A stretch of 49,978 bases of DNA from Gammaproteobacteria bacterium (GTDB lineage: Bacteria > Pseudomonadota > Gammaproteobacteria > HK1): the NCBI GenBank assembly GCA_022823045.1, contig JAJDXW010000117.1, positions 1-49,978 on the forward strand. The letters are read 5' to 3'. Position numbers and translations under genes: made by a program. How positions within the stretch are numbered: the first letter of the stretch is position 1; the number at the start of each line of letters is the position of its first letter. The notes beneath the pieces were generated by a model. It was not told the DNA's origin and made no database searches. It saw nothing but the letters and a program-made list of their open reading frames with translations. Positions 11,821 through 26,142 of the stretch are shown here, one piece after another.

Positions 11821-13204
11821 GGCGCTCGGCCGTCGCGGCGGGTTCGCCCTCGCGCGGGTCCGGCGCGCCGGCGGCGTGCTCCACGGCGAGGGCGATGCGG
11901 CCCGCGAGATCGATCACCTGGTCCTCGGCGGCGCCCTCCACCATCACCCGCACCAGCGCCTCGGTGCCGGAGAGTCGGACCAGCACTCGTCCCCCGGCCC
12001 CGAGGTCGGCTTCGGCATCGCGCACCGCGCGCTGGAGCCCGGGTGAATCGAAGATGGCGCTCGAATGCGATTGGACCCTGACGTTCTCGATTCGCTGCGG
12101 GTACTTCCGGAATCCGCCGCGCAGATCGGCCAGCCCCTTCCCCCGGTCCACCATCGCGAACAGCACCTGGAGCGCGGCGATGATGCCGTCCCCGGTCGTG
12201 TTCTGGTCGAGGCACACGATGTGCCCCGAGGTCTCGCCCCCCAGGAGCCACCCCTTGGCCCCCAGCCGTTGGAGGACCTGCCGGTCCCCGACGTTCGCGC
12301 GGTCGAATACGATGCCCCGGTCCCCGAGCGACTCCTCGAGCCCCAAGTTCGTCATCAAGGTCCCGACCACCCCCCCGCCGAGCACGCCCCGACGCTGGCG
12401 GTCCTCGGCGATCACGAACAGGATGTCGTCGCCGTCGAGGAGGTCGCCGCGCGCATCGACCATGATGAGCCGGTCGCCGTCTCCGTCGAGGGCGATGCCG
12501 GCATCCGCCCGGTGGTCGAGGACGGCCTGACGCATCCGGGCCGGGTTGACCGCGCCGAAGCCGTCGTTGATGTTGAGCCCGTTCGGGCTCACCCCGATGG
12601 GCACGACCTGCGCCCCGAGCTCCCCGAACACGCTGGGCGCAATCTGGTAGGCCGCGCCGTGCGCGCAGTCGACGACGAGCCGCAGCCCATCGAGCATGGT
12701 GCGCCGCGGGAGGGTGCTCTTGCAGAACTCGATGTAGCGTCCCGCCGCGTCGTCCATCCGCTGCACCTTGCCGAGGCGGTCGGATGCGACCGCCTCGAGC
12801 GGGCGCTCGAGGGCGAGTTCGATCGCGACCTCCGCGTCGTCGGAGAGCTTTCCACCCTCCCGGGTGAAGAACTTGATGCCGTTGTCGAAGTAGGGGTTGT
12901 GGGAGGCGCTGATCACGATGCCGGCATCGGCGCGGTGGGTCTGCGTCAGGTACGCGACGGCCGGCGTCGGGGTCGGACCGAGCAGCCGCACGTCGGCGCC
13001 GGCCGCGGAGAGCCCGGCCTCGAGGGCCGACTCGAACATGTAGCCGGAGATGCGGGTGTCCTTGCCGATGAGGACGAGGCCGTCGCCGTCGTTCGCGAAC
13101 ACCCGGCCCGCGGCCCAGCCGAGCCGAAGCATGAAGTCGGGAGTGATGGGATGACGCCCGACCCTGCCCCGGATTCCGTCAGTGCCGAAAAGCCGCGGCC
13201 TCAT
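11810..13204 (-). CDS. glmM: Phosphoglucosamine mutase
   Basis: Converts glucosamine 6-phosphate to glucosamine 1-phosphate for peptidoglycan and LPS precursors. It has 464 residues. The N terminus [10 protein letters not shown], the phosphoserine loop [16 protein letters not shown], the Mg-binding DGDGDR, the sugar-binding GGETSGH and the C-terminal phosphate loop [12 protein letters not shown] are all in order. The gap to ftsH is 16 bp; folP, which commonly sits between ftsH and glmM, is absent here. Confidence 0.98.
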   Translation of the reverse strand: MRPRLFGTDGIRGRVGRHPITPDFMLRLGWAAGRVFANDGDGLVLIGKDTRISGYMFESALEAGLSAAGADVRLLGPTPTPAVAYLTQTHRADAGIVISASHNPYFDNGIKFFTREGGKLSDDAEVAIELALERPLEAVASDRLGKVQRMDDAAGRYIEFCKSTLPRRTMLDGLRLVVDCAHGAAYQIAPSVFGELGAQVVPIGVSPNGLNINDGFGAVNPARMRQAVLDHRADAGIALDGDGDRLIMVDARGDLLDGDDILFVIAEDRQRRGVLGGGVVGTLMTNLGLEESLGDRGIVFDRANVGDRQVLQRLGAKGWLLGGETSGHIVCLDQNTTGDGIIAALQVLFAMVDRGKGLADLRGGFRKYPQRIENVRVQSHSSAIFDSPGLQRAVRDAEADLGAGGRVLVRLSGTEALVRVMVEGAAEDQVIDLAGRIALAVEHAAGAPDPREGEPAATAERHGA

Positions 13205-13220
13205 CCGTGCCGGACCGCCG

Positions 13221-15152
<1,932 letters not shown>

Positions 15153-15180
15153 TGCACCGATCCTCCCGGGATCGAATGAA

Positions 15181-15780
15181 TTATACGCGATGCCCGCACG
15201 CCACGACGTACACCTCGGGCGAACGGGGCCGCGACGCCCGAGGCTTGCGGGTGCGCACCGAATCAAAGCCCTCCCGCACCTCTCTCACGAACGGGTCGAA
15301 CCCTTGCCCGTGGAAGACCTTGACGACGAAGCTGCCGCCTGGAACGAGGACCCGGCCAGCGAGGTCGAGAGCCAGCTCGGCCAGGTGCATCGCCCGCGGC
15401 TGATCGACGGCCTTCATGCCTCCCATATTGGGTGCGAGGTCCGAGAGCACAAGGTCCGCGCCCGCGGGTCCGAGTCCCTCGAGCAGGGCCGCAAGGGCCG
15501 CCTCCTCCCGGAAGTCGCCCTGGAAGAAGTCAACCCCCGGGATCGGCTCCATGGGCAGGAGGTCGATCGCCACCACCCGCGACGCCCCGCGACGCCGCAG
15601 ATACTGGCACCAGGCCCCGGGCGCGGCGCCCAAGTCCACCGCCGTGGACCCCGGGCGCACGAGTCGGTGACGCTCGTCGAGCTCGGCGAGCTTGAAGGCC
15701 GATCGCGCCCGGTAGCCCTCGGCGCGGGCGCGCCGGACGAACTCGTCGTCACGCCAGGACTCGACCCAGCGGCGCGACAT
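15181..15780 (-). CDS. rlmE: 23S rRNA (uridine-2'-O)-methyltransferase RlmE
   Basis: SAM-dependent methylation of U2552 of 23S rRNA in the 50S subunit. It has 199 residues (E. coli 209). The SAM-binding [14 protein letters not shown] and the K-D-K-E catalytic set are visible: [40 protein letters not shown]. The gene is 28 bp upstream of ftsH. The RNA-binding gene yhbY, often divergent from rlmE, is not in the 177-bp gap upstream. Confidence 0.96.
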   Translation of the reverse strand: MSRRWVESWRDDEFVRRARAEGYRARSAFKLAELDERHRLVRPGSTAVDLGAAPGAWCQYLRRRGASRVVAIDLLPMEPIPGVDFFQGDFREEAALAALLEGLGPAGADLVLSDLAPNMGGMKAVDQPRAMHLAELALDLAGRVLVPGGSFVVKVFHGQGFDPFVREVREGFDSVRTRKPRASRPRSPEVYVVACGHRV

Positions 15781-15957
15781 GAAGACGACACGGAGAAATC
15801 ACCCTCTTTCCGGCCGGCGGGCGGCGGCGGTCGCGGAATGAGGCCGGCGAACCCTCCTCGGGAGCGCGGCCGCCCGGCGAGCCCGGGCCGCCCGGAAGCG
15901 GGGACGAAGATGACGATGGAGGCAGGATACGCAGCACGCGCTACGGGGCCGGGCCGG

Positions 15958-16437
15958 TCAACGGTACTCGACGCCTACGATCTCGTACTCGCGTTCGCCA
16001 CCCGGCGCACGGACGGTGACGGTATCCCCGTCGTGCCGGCCGATGAGGGCGCGCGCGAACGGCGACGAGACCGAGAGGCGGCCCTCCGCGATGTCCGCTT
16101 CGAGATCCCCCACGATCTGGTAGTCGTGCTCCTCGCCGGTCTCGACGTCGACGAGCCGGACGGTGGCCCCGAACACGATGCGCCCCCCCGCTCCGAGGCT
16201 CGCGGGGTCGATGACCTGCGCCCGCGCGAGCTGGCTCTCGATCTCCGCGATGCGGCCCTCGAGGAAGCTCTGCTCCTCGCGCGCGGCGTGGTACTCCGCG
16301 TTCTCGCGCAGGTCTCCGTGCTCGCGCGCCTCGCCGATCGCGCGGATGACGCGCGGGCGCTCGGCGTTGCGCAGGCGGTCGAGCTCCGCGCGCAGGCGCG
16401 CCGCTCCGGCCGCGGTCATCGGCGGACGATCGCTCAT
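15958..16437 (-). CDS. greA: Transcript cleavage factor GreA
   Basis: Rescues backtracked RNA polymerase by stimulating cleavage of the nascent RNA 3' end. It has 159 residues. The N-terminal coiled coil (residues 1-75) carries the acidic tip in [18 protein letters not shown]; the C-terminal FKBP-like domain contains [14 protein letters not shown] and ends in EYEIVGVEY. It lies directly downstream of dapB; carA and carB, which separate dapB and greA in many relatives, are missing. Confidence 0.97.
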   Translation of the reverse strand: MSDRPPMTAAGAARLRAELDRLRNAERPRVIRAIGEAREHGDLRENAEYHAAREEQSFLEGRIAEIESQLARAQVIDPASLGAGGRIVFGATVRLVDVETGEEHDYQIVGDLEADIAEGRLSVSSPFARALIGRHDGDTVTVRAPGGEREYEIVGVEYR

Positions 16438-16506
16438 CGAAGAATTCCGGCGCTGGTTACCTGCCGAGGATGACGAAGCCGGCCAAACGAGCCGGAACCC
16501 GACGCC

Positions 16507-17322
16507 TCAGCGAAGCCCGAGGACGTCCTGCATATCGTAGAGGCCGGATCCGTGCTCCCGCAACCAGAGCGATGCGCGAAGCGCCCCGTGCGCGAAGTTG
16601 AGGCGGCTCCCGGCCCGATGGGTGATCTCGATCCGCTCCCCGGTGCCCGCGAACATCACCGTGTGCTCGCCGACGGCGTCGCCGCCGCGGATCGTCTCGA
16701 ACCCGATGGTCTCGCGTTCGCGCACCCCCGTGTGTCCTTCCCGGCCGTAGATCGCGCACTTCGCGAGGTCGCGCCCGAGCGCCCCCGCCACGATCTCGCC
16801 CATCCGCACCGCGGTGCCGGATGGCGCATCGACCTTGTTGCGGTGGTGCATCTCGATGATCTCGATGTCGGTCTCCCCGCCGAGGATCCGGCTCGCGACC
16901 TCGATGAGGTGGAAGCAGGCATTGACCCCGACGCTCATGTTCGGGGCGACGAGCACGGGGATGTCCGCCGCGCACGCCTCGACCCGCGCCCGCTCCTCGG
17001 GCGAGAACCCCGTGGTCCCGATGACGATCTGCGTCCCCGCCGCGCGGCAGCGCTCGGCGAGCGCCACCGTCCCGGACGGGAAGCTGAAGTCGATGACCCC
17101 GTCCACCGCCCCGAGGAACCGGCCCGGATCGTCCGTCACCTCGACCCCGTTGGCCCCGGACCCGGCGAGCGTGCCCGCGTCGGAGCCGAGCGCATCGTGG
17201 GCGGGCTGCTCGAGCGCGCCCGCGCACTCGAAGTCCGGGTGCCCGGCACAGGCCGCCACCAGGGTCCGGCCCATCCGACCCGCCGCGCCGGAGATCGCGA
17301 GCCGCATCACTTCGCTGGTCAT
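16507..17322 (-). CDS. dapB: 4-hydroxy-tetrahydrodipicolinate reductase
   Basis: NAD(P)H-dependent step of the diaminopimelate/lysine pathway. It has 271 residues. The dinucleotide-binding [10 protein letters not shown] lies near residue 12, [10 protein letters not shown] in the middle, and the catalytic [13 protein letters not shown] at about residue 160; the C terminus [11 protein letters not shown] is typical. The ATG overlaps the dnaJ stop as ATGA, so it is coupled to dnaJ. A longer frame extending into dnaJ is not real. Confidence 0.97.
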   Translation of the reverse strand: MTSEVMRLAISGAAGRMGRTLVAACAGHPDFECAGALEQPAHDALGSDAGTLAGSGANGVEVTDDPGRFLGAVDGVIDFSFPSGTVALAERCRAAGTQIVIGTTGFSPEERARVEACAADIPVLVAPNMSVGVNACFHLIEVASRILGGETDIEIIEMHHRNKVDAPSGTAVRMGEIVAGALGRDLAKCAIYGREGHTGVRERETIGFETIRGGDAVGEHTVMFAGTGERIEITHRAGSRLNFAHGALRASLWLREHGSGLYDMQDVLGLR

Positions 17323-18446
17323 GAACGCATGTCCTCGAAGAACCGCTTGACGCCATTGAACCACGAAGTCGCCCGCGGTGCGTGCGCGGACTCGTCTCCC
17401 CCCTTCAGGGCCTCGTCGAACTCGCCGAGGAGCTCCCTTTGCCGCGCGGTCAGGTTGACCGGGGTCTCCACCACCACCCGGCACAGGAGGTCGCCGACCG
17501 TGCCTCCCCGCACCGATCGGACTCCCTTGCCGCGCAGGCGGAAGTGCCCGCCCGTCTGCGTCCCCGCGGGAACCTTGAGGTTCACCGCTCCGTCCAGGGT
17601 GGGGACCTGGACCTCGCCGCCGAGGGTGGCGGTCGCGAAGCTGATCGGCACCTCGCACCCGAGGTCCCGTCCCTGCCGCTCGAAGATGGGGTGGTCGCGC
17701 ACCGAGATCTCGACGTAGAGATCCCCGCTCGCCCCCGGCCGCGATCCGCTCTCCCCCTCGCCGGCAAGCCGGATCCGGTCGCCGTCGTCCACCCCGGGCG
17801 GGATCTTGACCGAGAGGGTCTTCCGGTCGCGGACCTTCCCCGCGCCGCGGCACGTCACGCAAGGGTCGCTGACGACGGTCCCCGCCCCCTTGCAGCGCGG
17901 GCAGGTCTGCTGCAGGGAGAAGAATCCCTGCTGCATGCGCACCTGCCCGTTGCCGCCGCAGGTCTCGCAGGTGACGGGGTGGGTGCCTGGTCGCGCCCCG
18001 CTCCCGCCGCACGTTTCGCAGTCCACCACGGTGGGGATCCGGATGGTGACCGTGTCGCCCGCCACCGCCCGCTCGAGGTCGAGCTCCAGGGGATAGCGCA
18101 GGTCCGCCCCGCGGTACGCGCGCGCCCCGCCGCCGCCGCGCGCGCCGAAGATGTCCCCGAAGACGTCGTCGAAGATGTCGCGGAAACCGCCGCCGAAGCC
18201 GGCGCCGCCGAAGGCGTCGGCGTTGAGCCCGTCGTGCCCGAACTGGTCGTAGGCGGCCCGCTTCTGCGGATCGGAGAGGACCTCGTACGCCTCCTTGGCC
18301 TCCTTGAAGCTCTCCTCGGCCCGGGTGTCGTCGGGGTTGCGGTCCGGGTGGTACTTCATCGCGAGGCGGCGGTAGGACTTCTTCAGCGCGTCCTCCCCGG
18401 CGCCGCGCTCGACCCCGAGCACCTCGTAGTAGTCGCGTTTGGCCAT
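17319..18446 (-). CDS. dnaJ: Chaperone protein DnaJ
   Basis: Type I Hsp40 co-chaperone that delivers substrates to DnaK and stimulates its ATPase. It has 375 residues: J domain 1-70 with HPD in [10 protein letters not shown], a Gly/Phe-rich linker ([14 protein letters not shown]), a zinc-finger domain with four CxxCxGxG motifs ([32 protein letters not shown]), and the C-terminal substrate domains. It is downstream of dnaK (121-bp gap) and coupled to dapB. Confidence 0.98.
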   Translation of the reverse strand: MAKRDYYEVLGVERGAGEDALKKSYRRLAMKYHPDRNPDDTRAEESFKEAKEAYEVLSDPQKRAAYDQFGHDGLNADAFGGAGFGGGFRDIFDDVFGDIFGARGGGGARAYRGADLRYPLELDLERAVAGDTVTIRIPTVVDCETCGGSGARPGTHPVTCETCGGNGQVRMQQGFFSLQQTCPRCKGAGTVVSDPCVTCRGAGKVRDRKTLSVKIPPGVDDGDRIRLAGEGESGSRPGASGDLYVEISVRDHPIFERQGRDLGCEVPISFATATLGGEVQVPTLDGAVNLKVPAGTQTGGHFRLRGKGVRSVRGGTVGDLLCRVVVETPVNLTARQRELLGEFDEALKGGDESAHAPRATSWFNGVKRFFEDMRS

Positions 18447-18567
18447 GCCCGGTGCCCGCCTGCCTCAGCGCGGGTCCGCGCCGGCCCGCCGACGCGGCCG
18501 GAAGCGCCCGCCGGAGGGCCGGATCGCCGGCCCCGGCAGGTCCAATCTCGCCCGCGAATACAACTGG

Positions 18568-20499
<1,932 letters not shown>

Positions 20500-20698
20500 T
20501 GCCGGATGCTCCGCGAATGCAATGAATGGTCGTGAACGTCAATATGCGGCGTGGCCGGCCGAATTCAACCGGAACGAGGGCGACGGCCGACGACGCGGAT
20601 TCGGCCCCGGCCGGCCCGGGCCGGCCCGGCCGCCCGGGTGCCGTGCCGCGTGGGTGAACGTGCGCCGCGCCGCGTGGTCGAGCGGGCGCCCGGCCCGG

Positions 20699-21502
20699 CT
20701 ACCGGGAAACGATGACCATGGCCGGACGCACCACGCGTCCGTGCAGCAGGCAGCCCTTCTGGAAGACCTGGATCACCTTGCCGGACGCCACGCCCTCGGC
20801 CTCCTGCATCGACATGGCCTCGTGGTACCGGGGGTCGAAGTCCTCGCCGGCCGGGTCGACCTCGACCGCCCCGAACTTCTCGAGCGCCGCGGTCAGCATG
20901 CGAAGGGTCATCTCCGTCCCCTCCGCGAGGGCCTCGACGGTGCTTCCCTCCTCGCGCGCCGCCCCGATGCCGAGCTCGAGGCTGTCGCGCATCGGCAGCA
21001 GCTCGCGGACCAGGCCCTCGACGCCGAAGCGGTGAGCCTGCTCCACGTCGCGGGTCGCGCGCCGGCGGACGTTCTCGACCTCCGCCCGGGCACGGAGCGC
21101 CGCATCGCGCTCGCGCTCGGCCTCCTCGCGGGCCGCATCGAGCCGGGCAAGAAGGGACTCGACGGTGTCGGGGGCCTCCTCCGGCTCGCCGGCGGGCGCC
21201 TCGCCGCCTTCTTCCTCCGCCGGGGGACCGGGCTCGTCCGCAGCAGCGTCGGCGCCGGTGGCGTCGGCGGCGCCCTCCGGCTCCGTCCCGGCGGCGGCCC
21301 GGCCGGCCCCATCCTCGGTCTCGGCCTCCGTCCCGGTCCCCTCGGCCGCGGCCTCGGTCTCCCGCCCCCCGGTCATGCCCCCGTCTTCCGCAGGGCCGTC
21401 ACCGGCCGCCGCCCGGCGCGCCTCCGGCGCCTCGCCGGCCGGAGGAGAAGGAGCGGTGCCGGCGGATCCGCCGTCCGCCGCCCGGCGATCTTCGTTCACC
21501 AA
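20699..21502 (-). CDS. grpE: Nucleotide exchange factor GrpE, long acidic N terminus
   Basis: Releases ADP from DnaK. It has 267 residues, well above the usual 190-200. The conserved part starts at about residue 110: a long coiled coil (LLARLDAAREEAERERDAAL ... RRRATRDVEQAHRFG) and the C-terminal beta domain (FDPRYHEAMSMQEA, VIQVFQKGCLLHGRVVRPAMV). The first 105 residues are a low-complexity Ala/Glu/Gly/Pro segment without recognisable fold. I kept the most upstream ATG; an internal start near residue 43 (MTGGRETE) cannot be ruled out. Confidence 0.92.
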   Translation of the reverse strand: MVNEDRRAADGGSAGTAPSPPAGEAPEARRAAAGDGPAEDGGMTGGRETEAAAEGTGTEAETEDGAGRAAAGTEPEGAADATGADAAADEPGPPAEEEGGEAPAGEPEEAPDTVESLLARLDAAREEAERERDAALRARAEVENVRRRATRDVEQAHRFGVEGLVRELLPMRDSLELGIGAAREEGSTVEALAEGTEMTLRMLTAALEKFGAVEVDPAGEDFDPRYHEAMSMQEAEGVASGKVIQVFQKGCLLHGRVVRPAMVIVSR

Positions 21503-21572
21503 TGGATCCTCCGCGATGGACTCGCACCGGGGAGCGGACGAAACGCCCCGGGTTCACTCGGCACATGGGGCG

Positions 21573-22637
21573 CTATTGGCGCTGGTTCAAGGCCGCTCCG
21601 AGCAGGCGGGCGGTAATGTCGACGACCGGGATGATCCGCTCGTAGGCCATGCGGGTCGGCCCGATGACTCCGAGCACCCCCACCACCTCGCTGTCCACCT
21701 CGTAGCGCGAGGTGACCACACTGTACCGATCCAGCACGTCGTAGCCCGATTCGTCGCCGATGAAGAGCTGGACCCCTTCCGCGCCCTGGGAGCGGTCCAG
21801 GAGGTGAAGGAGCATGCGCTTCTCGGCAAACGCGTCGAAGAGCTGACGCAGCCGTTCGATGTCCTCCGGCTCGCCCTGGTCCATCAGGTTGGTATGGCCG
21901 CGGACCACGTAGTCGCCGGCGGAGTCCTCGACGCGAAGTCCCTTCTCGGCCATCTCGACGACGCTCGCCGTCATTTCGTTCAGCCGGTCGCGGGCGTACC
22001 GCAGATCCTGGAGGATCTCGCGCCGCACCTCGTCGAGGTCGCGGCCCGCATAGTGGGTGTTCAGGTAGTTCGCGGCCTGCACGAGCTCGCTCGCGGAGTA
22101 CGGCCGGTCGGTCACGATGATGCGATTCTGGACCTCCTGCTGATTCAGCACGAGCACCACCAGCACCCGGTTCCCCGACAAGGGAAGGAACTCCACGTGG
22201 CGCAGATGCTCGTGGCTCTTGCGGGGGACCGTCACCACGCCGACGAAGCGGGTGAACTCGCTCAGCATCCGCGACGCCGCCTCGACCACCTCCTGCGGTC
22301 CGGGCGCGGCGCGGACCTCCACCTCGAGATCGCCGGCGAGCCGGCGCACCTCGCTCGAGCCGAGCGGCTTCACCGCAAGAAGATCGTCCACGAAGACCCG
22401 GTACCCCTGGGCGGTGGGGACCCGGCCCGCCGAGGTGTGGGGAGAACGGATGAGACCCATCTCCTCGAGGTCGGCCATCACGTTGCGGATGGTCGCGGGA
22501 CTCAGCTCGAGACTGGAGCCGCGCGACAGCGTGCGAGACCCGACCGGCTGGCCGTCCCGGATGTATTGCTCCACCAGGTGCTTCAACAGCTTCTGGGCGC
22601 GTTCACCAAGCACGCCCGCCCGCCCGCTTCGAGCCAT
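21573..22637 (-). CDS. hrcA: Heat-inducible transcription repressor HrcA
   Basis: Represses class I heat-shock genes by binding CIRCE operators, with GroEL as modulator. It has 354 residues. The N-terminal winged helix (RAQKLLKHLVEQYIRDGQPV, SPATIRNVMADLEEMGLI, HTSAGRVPTAQGYR) and the C-terminal GAF-like domain (VVGVLGVIGPTRMAYERIIP) are typical. The start MARSGRAG was chosen because residues further upstream have no similarity. It lies upstream of grpE (70-bp gap); I saw no complete CIRCE in this window, so its targets are probably elsewhere. nadK, often next to hrcA, is absent. Confidence 0.95.
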   Translation of the reverse strand: MARSGRAGVLGERAQKLLKHLVEQYIRDGQPVGSRTLSRGSSLELSPATIRNVMADLEEMGLIRSPHTSAGRVPTAQGYRVFVDDLLAVKPLGSSEVRRLAGDLEVEVRAAPGPQEVVEAASRMLSEFTRFVGVVTVPRKSHEHLRHVEFLPLSGNRVLVVLVLNQQEVQNRIIVTDRPYSASELVQAANYLNTHYAGRDLDEVRREILQDLRYARDRLNEMTASVVEMAEKGLRVEDSAGDYVVRGHTNLMDQGEPEDIERLRQLFDAFAEKRMLLHLLDRSQGAEGVQLFIGDESGYDVLDRYSVVTSRYEVDSEVVGVLGVIGPTRMAYERIIPVVDITARLLGAALNQRQ

Positions 22638-22858
22638 TCGCGATCCGACCCGGGTTTCGTCCTTCGAATTTAGCACCCGTCCACCGTACCGCCAAACCCG
22701 TCGCCGGGGCGCCCACCGGCCTTCGGGACGCACGCCGCGACGGCACACTCCCCGTCGTATCGGCCGGCCGGCGCGGGCCCCGCACCTCCCGAACGCTCCG
22801 AGTTGGCGAGGGGGCGGGCTCATGCTAGCCTCGCCCGCCCGCCATCCGGCGTTGGCCC

Positions 22859-24538
22859 GTGCTCATCCACCTCGCCGTCCGCGACTTCACGATCATCCAC
22901 CGGCTCGATGTGGAGCTCGGCGCCGGGTTGACCGTTCTCACCGGGGAGACCGGCGCGGGAAAATCCATCCTCGTCGATGCGCTCGGCTTCGCGCTCGGCG
23001 GCCGCGCGAGCGGCACGATGGTGCGTCCGGGCGCGGAGCGGGCCGAGGTCGCGGCCACCTTCGATGCGGCGGGCGTCGACGAGGTGGCAGAGCTCGGCCG
23101 GGAGCTCGGGCTCGAGGATGGCGGAGAGACGATCCTCCGGCGCCGGATCACCCCGGATGGGCGCTCGCGCGCCTGGATCAACGATTCCCCGGTATCGGCC
23201 CGGACCCTGCGGGACCTCGGCTCCCGCCTGGTGGACCTGCAGGGCCAGCACTCGCACCACGCCCTCCTTCGGCCGGCCCAACAGCTTCGGGTCCTCGACG
23301 CGGCGGCCGGACACGCGGAGCTCGTCGCCCGGGTCGCGGAGTTGCACCGGCGCCTCGACGCGATCGACGCCGAGCTCGAGGCCGCCCGGGCCGTCGGGGG
23401 CGGCGAGCGGGAGCGGCGCATCGACTATCTCGCCTTTCATTGCGCCGAGCTGGACGCGCTCGACGCGAAGGCGGGTGAGGCGGCCGAGCTTGCCGCGGAG
23501 CTGCGCCGCCTCTCCCACGCCGTCGAGATCCGGAGCGCGGCCGACGAGATCGAGCACGCCCTCTCGGGCGGGGAAAGCGCCGCCGGCTCGGCCGTGCACC
23601 GCGCCCTCACCCGGCTCGCCGACATCGAACGGCACGCGCCGGGGACGACGGCGAGCGCTCACGAGCTGCTCGAGACCGCGCTCGTGCACGTGACGGAGGC
23701 GAGCGTGGCGGTGCGCGCGCTCGCCCGCGGCATCGACACCGACCCGGCCCGCATTGCCTCCGTCGAGAACCGGCTCGCCTCCCTCCACGACGCCGGGCGC
23801 AAGCACCGGGTATCGCCGGACGAGCTGCCCGGCCGCCTCGCCGCTCTTCGCGGCGAGCTGGAGGGACTCGAGACCGGCGAGGCGCGGGTCCGGGAGCTTC
23901 AGGACCGGCGCGCCGCCGTCCGGACCGACTACCGGAAGGTGGCCGAACGTCTCAGCGAGGGCCGGAGCTCCGCTGCCCGGCGCCTCGCCGACGAGGTGAC
24001 GCTTCGCATGCGCGAGCTCGGGATCGACGGCGGTGCGTTCTCGGTAGCGATGAACCGGGCCCGGGAGGAGCGGGCCTCCGGGATCGACGAGGTCGAGTTC
24101 CGGATCCGCACCAATCCCGGCCACCCGCCGACCCCGCTCGCGCAGACCGCCTCGGGCGGAGAGCAGTCGCGGGTGAGCCTTGGTATTCTTGTCGCAACGC
24201 GTGGAGGGCTTCCGGTGATGGTGCTCGACGAGATCGACAGCGGCGTCGGAGGCCGGGTCGCGGAGCTGGTCGGGCGGCACCTGCGCCATCTGGCCGAGAG
24301 CTGCCAGGTGCTGTGCGTGACGCATCTCCCTCAGGTCGCTTCGCAGGCTCAGGGCCACCTCACCGTCTCGAAGGGAGCGAACGGATCGATGACGAGCGTG
24401 CGAGTGCGGACGGTGACGGGCGAGGAACGAACCGAGGAGATTGCGCGGATGCTCGCGGGCACGAGCGTGACCGCTCGCTCACGGGCGCATGCCCGCGAAA
24501 TGCTCGAGTCCGCGCGGCAAGGGGAGACGGCCGGGTGA
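22859..24538 (+). CDS. recN: DNA repair protein RecN
   Basis: SMC-like ATPase acting in double-strand break repair. It has 559 residues. The N-terminal Walker A GETGAGKSILVDAL, a central coiled-coil region (about 150-370) and the C-terminal ABC signature SGGEQSRVSLGILVATRGG with Walker B VMVLDEIDSGVGG are in order; VTHLPQVASQA follows. The GTG start directly precedes the conserved LIHLAVRDF. It is divergent from hrcA and its stop overlaps the bamE start (GTGA). Confidence 0.97.
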   Translation: MLIHLAVRDFTIIHRLDVELGAGLTVLTGETGAGKSILVDALGFALGGRASGTMVRPGAERAEVAATFDAAGVDEVAELGRELGLEDGGETILRRRITPDGRSRAWINDSPVSARTLRDLGSRLVDLQGQHSHHALLRPAQQLRVLDAAAGHAELVARVAELHRRLDAIDAELEAARAVGGGERERRIDYLAFHCAELDALDAKAGEAAELAAELRRLSHAVEIRSAADEIEHALSGGESAAGSAVHRALTRLADIERHAPGTTASAHELLETALVHVTEASVAVRALARGIDTDPARIASVENRLASLHDAGRKHRVSPDELPGRLAALRGELEGLETGEARVRELQDRRAAVRTDYRKVAERLSEGRSSAARRLADEVTLRMRELGIDGGAFSVAMNRAREERASGIDEVEFRIRTNPGHPPTPLAQTASGGEQSRVSLGILVATRGGLPVMVLDEIDSGVGGRVAELVGRHLRHLAESCQVLCVTHLPQVASQAQGHLTVSKGANGSMTSVRVRTVTGEERTEEIARMLAGTSVTARSRAHAREMLESARQGETAG

Positions 24539-25041
24539 CCGGCGGGGCCGGAAGCCGCGGGTCCGAGCGCCACGCTTGGGGGCCGTTCGCCTCGGGACGG
24601 TTCGCCACCGCACTGGCGGGCGCAATCGCGGTGCTCGCGGCGGGCTGCGGGAAGCTTCCCGAGGTCCCGGTGCCGGGGCTCTATCGAGTCGACATCCGCC
24701 AGGGCAATGCCCTCGACGACGCGGCGCTCGCCCGGCTCGAGCCCGGCATGACCCGGAGCAAGGTGCTTCACCTTCTCGGCACCCCGGCCATCGACGACGT
24801 CTTTCACGCCGACCGGTGGGAGTACCTGTTCTCGTACGCACCGGGAGGCGAGCCCTCGGAGTGGCGGCGCATCGCCCTTCACTTCGAGGATGACCGGCTG
24901 GTCCGGATCGAGGGGGACCTCCTGCCGGCCGACGCCATCGAGCTCGAACCGGAGGCGGCCAAGGTAATCCGCGTGCCCCCGCGCCCGCCCGAGAAGGGGT
25001 TGGTTCGGCGCGCGCTCCGGAAAGTGAAACGCGAGCAGTAA
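24535..25041 (+). CDS. bamE: Outer membrane assembly lipoprotein BamE
   Basis: Small lipoprotein of the BAM complex that inserts beta-barrel proteins into the outer membrane. It has 168 residues. A signal peptide with lipobox (AIAVLAAGC) ends near residue 38. The family core follows: YRVDIRQGNALDD, LEPGMTRSKVLHLLGTPAI, FHADRWEYLFSYAPG. The GTG start overlaps the recN stop, implying coupling. recN-bamE facing ratA and smpB is the conserved gammaproteobacterial neighbourhood; ratB, usual between ratA and bamE, is missing. Confidence 0.93.
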   Translation: MTGGAGSRGSERHAWGPFASGRFATALAGAIAVLAAGCGKLPEVPVPGLYRVDIRQGNALDDAALARLEPGMTRSKVLHLLGTPAIDDVFHADRWEYLFSYAPGGEPSEWRRIALHFEDDRLVRIEGDLLPADAIELEPEAAKVIRVPPRPPEKGLVRRALRKVKREQ

Positions 25042-25122
25042 CCGGGCCGGGCCGGGCGGCGCGAGACGGGACGGAGCGATTGACGTGTCGGGGATCGGCG
25101 CGGAGGCCGGCTCCCGCGGAGG

Positions 25123-25569
25123 CTAGCGGCTCCGCGGTGTACGGATGAGCCGCTCGGCCCTGCGGGTGAACGCCATGACCATGGAATCGGCGAGCTCGTC
25201 CAGGAACGGCGCGGCCAGCCGGCCGAGGAGCCGGCTCGCACCTTCGAACTCGAGACTCAGGGACACCCGCGTGCCGCCACCCGCCGCATCCTCGAACGAC
25301 CAGCGGCCGTTCAGACGGCCGAAGGGACCCTTGACGAGGTGCAGCTCGATCCGGCTCGGCGCCACCTCCCGGTTGCGCGTCGTGAGCCAGAACCGGATGG
25401 GACCCCGGACCATGCGAAGACTCGCCTCGACCATTCCCTCGCCGAGGGGCCGCACCTCGGCCGCGCGGCACAGGGGAACGAACTCGGGATACGAGGCGAC
25501 GTCCGCGACGAGGGCGAAGGTCGCCTCCCGGCTCGCCGGCACGACCGCCGCTCGCTCGATCCGTTCCAT
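25123..25569 (-). CDS. ratA: Ribosome association toxin RatA / COQ10-like START protein
   Basis: Member of the polyketide cyclase/START family; in E. coli RatA binds 50S subunits and blocks 70S formation, while eukaryotic relatives bind coenzyme Q. It has 148 residues, a single START-like domain ([65 protein letters not shown]). It is convergent with bamE and divergent from smpB. The start MERIER is supported by family length. The biochemical role here is inferred from position and family only. Confidence 0.92.
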   Translation of the reverse strand: MERIERAAVVPASREATFALVADVASYPEFVPLCRAAEVRPLGEGMVEASLRMVRGPIRFWLTTRNREVAPSRIELHLVKGPFGRLNGRWSFEDAAGGGTRVSLSLEFEGASRLLGRLAAPFLDELADSMVMAFTRRAERLIRTPRSR

Positions 25570-25665
25570 GGGCGGAAGTATAGCGAGGGGCTCGCCGGAG
25601 TCCCCCGGGCGACAGGCGGCCGGCGGCCGGCGATAGGCGTCGGTCGACGGGGGACAGACACCGCA

Positions 25666-26142
25666 ATGGCCCGCAAGAAGAAGAAGGGGTCGGGAGGAAA
25701 CGTGATCGCGGCGAACCGCCGCGCACGCTTCGACTACCGGCTCGAGGATCGACTCGAGGCAGGCATCGCGCTCGAGGGATGGGAGGTCAAGAGCCTGCGG
25801 AGCGGACGCGCCCAGTTGAGCGAGGGTTACGTGGCATTCCGCGAGGGCGAAGCCTTCCTGCAGGGCGCCCACATCTCCCCCCTCCCCTCGGCATCGACCC
25901 ACGTCGAGCCCGATCCCGTACGCCCCCGCCGGCTGCTTCTCCACCGGCGCGAGATCGATCGCCTCGCGGGCGCGGTGCAACGCGACGGCTACACCGTGGT
26001 GCCCCTTGACCTGCACTGGACCCGCGGCCGGGCGAAGCTCGCCATCGCCACCGCCAAGGGCAAGCGCCGCGCCGACAAGCGGGCCTCCGACCGGGACCGT
26101 GACTGGCAGCGCGAGCGCGAACGGCTGATGAAGTCCCGCTGA
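25666..26142 (+). CDS. smpB: SsrA-binding protein SmpB
   Basis: Binds tmRNA and brings it to stalled ribosomes for trans-translation. It has 158 residues, an OB fold ([60 protein letters not shown]) and the basic C-terminal tail that mimics mRNA ([20 protein letters not shown]). The ssrA gene itself starts 114 bp downstream, so both partners of trans-translation are adjacent. Confidence 0.98.
   Translation: MARKKKKGSGGNVIAANRRARFDYRLEDRLEAGIALEGWEVKSLRSGRAQLSEGYVAFREGEAFLQGAHISPLPSASTHVEPDPVRPRRLLLHRREIDRLAGAVQRDGYTVVPLDLHWTRGRAKLAIATAKGKRRADKRASDRDRDWQRERERLMKSR

Noticed and set aside
20514-20542. Possible dnaK promoter (TTGACG, 17 bp, CATTCG on the minus strand)
   Set aside because: The -10 matches consensus too poorly, and it does not resemble a sigma-32 site.
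22670-22680. CIRCE half-site (TTAGCACCC) near hrcA
   Set aside because: The matching GAGTGCTAA half at 9-bp spacing is missing.
22798-22821. Sequence like a foldback end (GAGTTGGCGAGGGGGCGGGC) before recN
   Set aside because: Too short and degenerate, no partner arm; could be chance in GC-rich DNA.
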